DNA of 64,000 bases from Pseudoalteromonas sp. S16_S37 (GTDB lineage: Bacteria; Pseudomonadota; Gammaproteobacteria; Enterobacterales; Alteromonadaceae). Below the pieces are notes generated by a model. The model was not told the origin of the DNA. It was given only the letters and a program-made list of their open reading frames with translations, and made no database searches. Positions 59,235 through 64,000 of this stretch are shown piece after piece; position 1 is the stretch's first letter; the number at the start of each line of letters is the position of its first letter. A program made the position numbers and the translations under genes. Location: positions 158,046 through 222,045 of the forward strand of contig NZ_JAAUWV010000003.1 of NCBI RefSeq assembly GCF_014694405.1, in the 5' to 3' direction.

Positions 59235-60128
59235 ATGTCCAGACGACTTCCCCCCTTGAACGCGCTCAAAGCGTTTGAAGCTGCAGCTAGGCATTTGAGT
59301 TTTACCAAGGCTGCTGAAGAGCTTTACGTAACGCAAGCTGCTGTGAGCCACCAAATCAAGATCCTAGAAGAGCATTTGGGCTTAAAACTATTTTTACGTA
59401 AAAACCGTTCACTTTTATTAACCGAAGAAGGGCAAGGATATTTTCTAGATATTAAAGAGATATTCTCCCAGCTCGTTGATGCCACGGAAAAACTACTAGC
59501 ACGAGGTGCAAAAGGCTCTCTCACTGTAAGTCTTACGCCCAGTTTTGCGATTCAATGGTTAGTGCCACGGCTAAGCTTATTTCATGAGTTACATCCCGAG
59601 ATAGATGTACGAATTAAAGCGCAAGATCATGACGAAAACTCACTGACTGATGATGTTGATGTGGCTATTTACTACGGTCGAGGACATTGGAGTGGCGTAC
59701 AAACGCACAAATTGCACACCGAATACTTAGTGCCGTTATGTAGTCCCCTGTTACTTAATGGACCGAAGCCCCTTGATCAGCCAAGTGATTTGGCCTTGCA
59801 CACGTTGCTTCATGATACCTCTCGTCGAGCATGGAAAGCATGGATGAAAACGGCGGGCGTACGCAATGTACAGGTGAATGCGGGACCGATATTTAGCCAC
59901 TCCTCCATGGTGCTTCAGGCGGCTGTGCATGGTCAAGGTGTTGCGCTTGGCAACAGTGTGTTGGCAAAACCTGACTTAGACTCTGGACGTTTAATTATTC
60001 CTTTTAATCATGTGCTTGAAAGTAAAAATGCTTACTACTTGGTGCTCAGAGAGTCGCAAGCCGAACTAGGAAAAATCGTATCATTTAGAGATTGGATGCT
60101 CAGTCTCGTAGAACAAGAGCAATTGTAA
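59235..60128 (+). CDS. gcvA: LysR-family regulator GcvA
   Basis: 297 aa LysR transcription factor: N-terminal winged HTH (FTKAAEELYVTQAAVSHQIKILEE, about 24-47) and a periplasmic-binding-like effector domain. The start RRLPPLNALKAFEAAARHLSF is typical of GcvA, the activator of glycine cleavage genes, and the neighbours (DUF423/ygdD and rlmM) are the same as at E. coli gcvA. Effector and targets here are inferred. Its stop overlaps the next start (TAATGA). Confidence 0.85.
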   Translation: MSRRLPPLNALKAFEAAARHLSFTKAAEELYVTQAAVSHQIKILEEHLGLKLFLRKNRSLLLTEEGQGYFLDIKEIFSQLVDATEKLLARGAKGSLTVSLTPSFAIQWLVPRLSLFHELHPEIDVRIKAQDHDENSLTDDVDVAIYYGRGHWSGVQTHKLHTEYLVPLCSPLLLNGPKPLDQPSDLALHTLLHDTSRRAWKAWMKTAGVRNVQVNAGPIFSHSSMVLQAAVHGQGVALGNSVLAKPDLDSGRLIIPFNHVLESKNAYYLVLRESQAELGKIVSFRDWMLSLVEQEQL

Positions 60129-60757
60129 TGACAATACAATGGTTTAAGGGCGAAAAACCCGTCGCTCAATTTATTTTTGCCCATGGAGCTGGGGCGGGTA
60201 GTGATTCAGACTTTATGCAAACCATGGCACAGCACCTATGCGAGCAAGGTATTCAGGTAGCGTTGTTTGATTTTGATTATATGCAGCAAGCCAAAGCGCT
60301 AAACAAGCGACGCCCACCAGATAGAGCCCCTAAGTTATTAGATTGCTTTGCTAATATTCTTGAGCAAAGCGATGACAAGCTTCCCTTATTTATTGGTGGC
60401 AAGTCGATGGGCGGGAGAATGGCTTCGATGTTGGCGACACAAAGTGCAGCACCTATCAAAGGGGTGATTGCCATGGGCTATCCATTTCATCCACCAGGTA
60501 AGCCTGATAAGCTCAGAACAGATCATTTTAGCGAGATCCCTTGTCCATTTTTAATTTTACAGGGGGAACGTGATACCTTTGGTAATCAAGCTGAGATTAC
60601 GCCAATGCAGTTTGACAAGGCGCCTTCTATCATTTGGTTTGCTGATGGTGACCATTCACTTAAACCTCGTAAAAAAAGTGGCTTTAGCGAACAGCAGCAT
60701 TTGTTAGATGCAGCAAAGTGCGCCGCACAATTTATGCAGGAGCACTGTCATGATTAA
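60128..60757 (+). CDS. Alpha/beta hydrolase (Tex30/KAT8-NSL3-like family)
   Basis: 209 aa. Oxyanion FAHGAGAGSDSDFMQ near 20-34, nucleophile elbow GGKSMGGRMAS near 94-104 (Ser in GKSMG), Asp in GERDTFG near 150 and His in DGDHSL near 181, so the Ser-Asp-His triad is complete. Substrate unknown. ATG 60128 is coupled to the gcvA stop; the 3' end overlaps the DUF423 start by 8 bp. Confidence 0.85.
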   Translation: MTIQWFKGEKPVAQFIFAHGAGAGSDSDFMQTMAQHLCEQGIQVALFDFDYMQQAKALNKRRPPDRAPKLLDCFANILEQSDDKLPLFIGGKSMGGRMASMLATQSAAPIKGVIAMGYPFHPPGKPDKLRTDHFSEIPCPFLILQGERDTFGNQAEITPMQFDKAPSIIWFADGDHSLKPRKKSGFSEQQHLLDAAKCAAQFMQEHCHD

Positions 60758-61118
60758 ACTGTTTTTACTGGCAGGTAGTGTTTTTTGCATGTTGTCGGTA
60801 GCTTTAGGCGCGTTTGCGGCTCATGGTCTGAAAAAGTATTTAGATGACTATGCTTTAGCTATTTTTAAAACCGCCAGTGAATATCAAATGAGCCATGGTT
60901 TGGCGTTAATTGCGGTGGCGTTATTACTAAAGTGGGGTGTTAAGGTCGGGCTTGCAGGCTGGTTATTTATTGTGGGCATTATGCTGTTTAGTGGCAGTTT
61001 ATACTTGCTTGCGGTAACAGGCATTAAATGGCTTGGCGCAATTACGCCCATTGGTGGCGTCTGCTTTATTACTGCTTGGGCAGTGTTAATCGTTAAAATT
61101 AGTAAGCATTCCTTTTAA
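60750..61118 (+). CDS. DUF423 (YgdD-type) small membrane protein
   Basis: 122 aa with four helices and the family motifs LGAFAAHGLKK near 19-29, TASEYQMSHGLALI near 41-54 and ITPIGGVCFI near 95. AGGAG seven nt before ATG 60750 decides the start. Function unknown. Between hydrolase and rlmM, as ygdD lies between gcvA and rlmM in E. coli. Confidence 0.92.
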   Translation: MIKLFLLAGSVFCMLSVALGAFAAHGLKKYLDDYALAIFKTASEYQMSHGLALIAVALLLKWGVKVGLAGWLFIVGIMLFSGSLYLLAVTGIKWLGAITPIGGVCFITAWAVLIVKISKHSF

Positions 61119-61130
61119 AAGAGAGCACAG

Positions 61131-62216
61131 ATGTCGAGTGTTGTAATTTATTGCCGCAGTGGGTTTGAAAATGACGCCGCTGCAGAAATTAACCATCATG
61201 CTGCCTTACAAGGGGTTGCAGGTTATGTAAAAGCAAAACCAAACACCGGTTTTGTAACGTTTGAGTGCTTTTCAGCAGATGATTCACAATTGCTCATTAA
61301 GCAGGTTGACTTTAAAAGTCTCGTATTTGCCAGACAATGGTTTGCGGGTAAATTGCTTAGCAATATGCCCATAGAAGACAGAGTAAGCGAGGTTAAAGCA
61401 GCAGCTGCCGATTTTCCGCTGTGTGGTGATCTACGTGTTGAAACGCCCGATACTAACGAGGGTAAAGAGCTTTCTAAATTCTGCAAAAAGTTCTCGACGC
61501 CACTGGCAAAGAGTTTGGAAAAGCAAAATAAGCTAACCCGCGATCACAAGCCTTCCAAGCCGGTGCTACACGTCTTATTTTTGGCCAATGATATGGCTTA
61601 TGTTGGGTATTCGTTTAGTCACAATAATTCTCCATTTTTTATGGGGATCCCGCGTTTAAAAATGCCATCAGATGCACCGAGCCGATCGACCTTGAAACTG
61701 GACGAAGCATTTAATGTATTTGTGCCAAAAGATGAAGTTGAAAAGCGCGTGCAATCGGGTATGCGGGCGGTTGACCTTGGCGCGTGCCCAGGTGGATGGA
61801 CCTATCAGTTGGTGCGTCGAGGCATGTTTGTTGCTGCAATCGATAATGGCCCGATGAATGATGCGTTGATGGAATCAGGGCAAGTTAAACACTTCCGTGA
61901 AGATGGTTTTAAATACTTACCAGAAAAGCGCAATATCAACTGGCTTGTGTGTGATATGGTCGAAAAGCCGTTAAAGGTCACTAACTTGATGTTAGATTGG
62001 ATAGTTAATGCCTTTGCTAAAGAATTGATATTTAACCTTAAATTACCAATGAAAAAGCGTTTTGATAGCGTGTATGAGTGCTTAACGCTGATTCATGAAG
62101 AACTCGCTAAATATGAAGTGGATTACACATTGCAAGCAAAGCATTTATATCACGACCGAGAAGAAGTAACGGTTCATATTCAAGTGAACAAAGTGCCCGA
62201 GAAACTCTATAGTTAA
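61131..62216 (+). CDS. rlmM: 23S rRNA 2'-O-ribose methyltransferase (C2498)
   Basis: SAM-dependent RNA methyltransferase modifying C2498 in 23S rRNA before assembly. In 361 aa: an N-terminal THUMP-containing region and a Rossmann domain with VDLGACPGGWTYQLVRRG near 217-234 and DMVEKP near 282; the catalytic Lys/Asp/Lys set is expected and consistent. Last conserved gene before the IS66 region. Confidence 0.96.
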   Translation: MSSVVIYCRSGFENDAAAEINHHAALQGVAGYVKAKPNTGFVTFECFSADDSQLLIKQVDFKSLVFARQWFAGKLLSNMPIEDRVSEVKAAAADFPLCGDLRVETPDTNEGKELSKFCKKFSTPLAKSLEKQNKLTRDHKPSKPVLHVLFLANDMAYVGYSFSHNNSPFFMGIPRLKMPSDAPSRSTLKLDEAFNVFVPKDEVEKRVQSGMRAVDLGACPGGWTYQLVRRGMFVAAIDNGPMNDALMESGQVKHFREDGFKYLPEKRNINWLVCDMVEKPLKVTNLMLDWIVNAFAKELIFNLKLPMKKRFDSVYECLTLIHEELAKYEVDYTLQAKHLYHDREEVTVHIQVNKVPEKLYS

Positions 62217-62231
62217 CGAGTACTCACAGTA

Positions 62232-62255
62232 GCTCCTAAGCAACGCGCTAGGAGC
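62232..62255. terminator. Stem-loop after rlmM
   Basis: GCTCCTA / TAGGAGC (62232-62238, 62249-62255) with a 10-nt loop, 16 bp after the rlmM stop; no T tract, so termination is uncertain. Confidence 0.5.
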
Positions 62256-62396
62256 GACTTCCCCCCTTAAATTCTCATCTATGTTTGACTATATTGTCGT
62301 ATTTTAGAAAATATAAAATTTCTTTTAAATCATTTACTTCACAATCCATCAGTGTAAATATGTGAATAAATGATCGTCATAAGAAAGGAATTAGGT

Positions 62397-62630
62397 ATGC
62401 CTAAAATCAACTTAGAGGAAAAGTTTTCCAAGTTTACCGAACATTGGACGCCAAAAATAATTGCTGAGTCGAATTCGCAACTGGTGAAAATAGCCAAGGG
62501 TGATGGTGAACTGGTCTGGCATAAACATGATAACGAAGATGAGCTATTTATGGTTTTTAAAGGTCAACTCACTTTGCAGTTGCCAGATGGAGATATCGTT
62601 TTAAATCCTGGTGAGCTTACGGCAAGTTAG
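62397..62630 (+). pseudogene. Cupin-domain protein truncated by IS66
   Basis: 77 codons from ATG 62397 (AAAGGA seven nt upstream). Cupin motif 1 is visible: WHKHDNEDELFMVFKGQLTLQL near 41-62, then VLNPGELT, at which point a small cupin normally continues VPKGVEH and another 35-40 residues. Instead there is a stop at the left end of an IS66 element. Family members are near 110-120 aa, so about one third is missing, including metal-ligand motif 2. Probably non-functional. Confidence 0.75.
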
Positions 62631-64000
62631 CGTAACTCACCATCAAAAATATGCTTGAGTCCAGAATTTAGTCTATGCGTTGTGATTTATAGTTCCAAGG
62701 CAAGTAAAGTTCTGGGTTTAATCGCAATTTGTCACTGTGCCGCTGTAGTTCTGTTAAATACTCTAGCGCATTGACGCCCGCATCTGCACAGGTGGCAATG
62801 AGTGAAGTCAGTACATCACCGATGTCCGCGCCCGCTTGTGTTTTTTTAAACATCGCGTTTTTTCTATCGCGTATGATGAGCTTTAATTGGTTTTCCATTG
62901 TGTTGTTGTCTAATTGGGCGCCTTCTATACAACAGAATGCACTGAGTCCACCAAAGTGTTTTAGGTAATAGTTGATTGCTTTGCCCAAGCCACTATTGGC
63001 TTCAACTGTGCCTTTGTCTAAATGGGCTTGCCCCCAATTGGCAATACGGTACATCACCGGCAACGAATGTTGCTGGTGATAGGCTAACCGTTTATCTGCT
63101 GGCAAGCTCTGCGCTTGTACTGTGTTTTCGTGATGCCAAATTTTGCCATATTCTTCTATCACCCATGCGACTTCCTCTGGGAAGTGACTGTGTACATCAT
63201 AAAATTGCCGTCGTGCATGGCTATTACACAAACTCGTTTTTACCATGACTTTGCTGGGTTTATTGGCTGAGAGTGCATCACTCATTAGTATCGGCTCGGC
63301 TAAATCGGCGGGTCTTTTTTGCAATATTTCATCTATAAACTCGCCCGCATGGCCTATGTTGGTTTGAAATAAAATGATGTTGTGCTGTGCGACTGTGGCA
63401 ATTAATCCTGAGGTATAAACCCCTGTGCGCTCTCGCGTTTTGCCATCGCGCGATTTTTTCATCACTGCGGTTTGGTTTAAGATGCGGTTTTTGGTGTCAT
63501 CTAAGTAGTAGTGCTCTGCTGTTGCAGCAAGCTCGGTTAAATATCTTTGCACTGGATAAACGGCGTTCGCTGCTTGCTCTATTTGGTCAAAAATGCTCGA
63601 TGCACTGATAGAGACACCTAATAAACCCTGCATACTGCCTTGGCGATAAAACGGCGAGCCTGCGTAGTATTTACTGATGCTCATTAAGGCACGGGCACTG
63701 TAACCATACTTTTGATGTAGTGCACCATCGGCAATCACCTCATCACTGACTGGCGCGGTAAAGTAGGCACCACAGGCATTACAGCGCAGTCGCTCCATCA
63801 CGTGCTGTTCTGGTTTAAACGGGCTGTGTCCGGTAATTCTTAAAAAAGTCGCTGGCTCAAATTTGTATAACTTACCTGTTGGGCATTCTGGGCAGTTATC
63901 ACCTTTTTGTAAGTCTGCGTGTTTGTGGTGAATTACTTCTGGGTTTATTTGCGCTGCCTGAGCTTTGTTTTTTCGTCTATGCGGTTTGCTTTTTTTGCTC
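62620..64000 (-). mobile_element. IS66-family insertion sequence (partial, continues beyond window)
   Basis: One end lies near 62620-62645, next to an inverted-repeat-like GTAACTCACC and about 30-45 bp outside the transposase stop; the other end is outside the window. The element carries tnpC on the minus strand and appears to have inserted in the cupin gene. The exact terminal repeat and the 8-bp target duplication expected for IS66 cannot be confirmed without the far end. Confidence 0.8.
62668..64000 (-). CDS. tnpC: IS66-family transposase TnpC (5' end outside window)
   Basis: Minus-strand frame open from 62668 to the window edge (at least 444 codons). Features from the N-terminal side: a basic stretch, two-part zinc finger CPEC and CNAC, then the IS66 DDE core with YYLDDTKNRI, LMSDALSANKP and, near the C-terminus, NNTMENQLKLIIRDRKN carrying the final Glu, all present. 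The reading frame shows no stops or shifts, so the enzyme may be active. The N-terminal part and the tnpA/tnpB genes, if any, lie beyond 64000. Confidence 0.92.
   Translation of the reverse strand, partial: SKKSKPHRRKNKAQAAQINPEVIHHKHADLQKGDNCPECPTGKLYKFEPATFLRITGHSPFKPEQHVMERLRCNACGAYFTAPVSDEVIADGALHQKYGYSARALMSISKYYAGSPFYRQGSMQGLLGVSISASSIFDQIEQAANAVYPVQRYLTELAATAEHYYLDDTKNRILNQTAVMKKSRDGKTRERTGVYTSGLIATVAQHNIILFQTNIGHAGEFIDEILQKRPADLAEPILMSDALSANKPSKVMVKTSLCNSHARRQFYDVHSHFPEEVAWVIEEYGKIWHHENTVQAQSLPADKRLAYHQQHSLPVMYRIANWGQAHLDKGTVEANSGLGKAINYYLKHFGGLSAFCCIEGAQLDNNTMENQLKLIIRDRKNAMFKKTQAGADIGDVLTSLIATCADAGVNALEYLTELQRHSDKLRLNPELYLPWNYKSQRID

Noticed and set aside
62729..63608. Plus-strand ORFs of 73-90 codons across the IS66 transposase
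   Set aside because: Antisense shadows; the minus-strand DDE transposase explains the coding signal.

Overview
The window is a 64-kb stretch of a gammaproteobacterial chromosome, most likely Alteromonadales and closest in feel to Pseudoalteromonas. The evidence is a sodium-type polar flagellar stator (pomAB) next to xseB-ispA-dxs, a tandem Met/Leu/Gln tRNA array, AT-rich intergenic DNA, and standard gammaproteobacterial gene order (the mrd/lip, lnt-miaB and hemA-prfA-prmC-kdsA clusters). Identity was judged from protein motifs and gene order only; no database search was possible.

Layout. 0-5.5 kb (+): ribH-nusB-thiL-pgpA, then a large beta-propeller GGDEF sensor. 5.5-9 kb (-): xseB-ispA-dxs and a small Mpo1/DUF962-type membrane protein. 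9.4-11.1 kb (+): pomAB behind a possible flagellar sigma-28 promoter. 11.2-12.4 kb (-): an aromatic amino acid permease with a TyrR-like box. 12.6-25.2 kb (-): one long cell-envelope cluster, leuS-lptE-holA-nadD-rsfS-rlmH-mrdA-rodA-rlpA-dacA-ybeD-lipB-lipA. 25.4-37 kb: a variable block between a YbeL-type zinc-ribbon gene and lnt. It holds a Lon-like protease with an FKBP, a pair of unrecognised paralogues, an ornithine/lysine decarboxylase, an outer-membrane-like protein, an SDR, orphan genes, two apparently broken genes, an XRE regulator and a three-ORF microprotein/HTH/GNAT operon. 37-43.9 kb: lnt-corC-ybeY-ybeZ-miaB (-) with divergent ubiF. 44.1-45.6 kb (-): eleven tRNA genes (5 Leu-UAG, 4 Gln-UUG, 2 Met-CAU) with two decayed, hairpin-rich tRNA-Gln-like spacers. 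45.8-50.8 kb (-): lolB-ispE-prs-rplY-pth-ychF. 50.9-62.2 kb (+): hemA-prfA-prmC, an HD-GYP response regulator, sirB2-sirB1, a DUF819 membrane protein, kdsA, then gcvA-hydrolase-DUF423-rlmM. 62.4-64 kb: a cupin gene cut short by an IS66-family element that runs off the window.

Most of the window is conserved housekeeping: riboflavin/thiamin/isoprenoid/lipoate/haem/ubiquinone/KDO synthesis, rod-shape and septal wall synthesis, outer-membrane lipoprotein maturation and LPS export, and translation. The unexplained biology is concentrated at 28.9-36.9 kb. The strongest candidates there are the two-gene paralogue family at 28.9-30.7 kb, a toxin-antitoxin-like gene pair whose first gene looks frameshifted at its third codon (35.3-36.0 kb), and a 34-residue ORF translationally chained to an HTH gene and a GNAT gene (36.0-36.85 kb).
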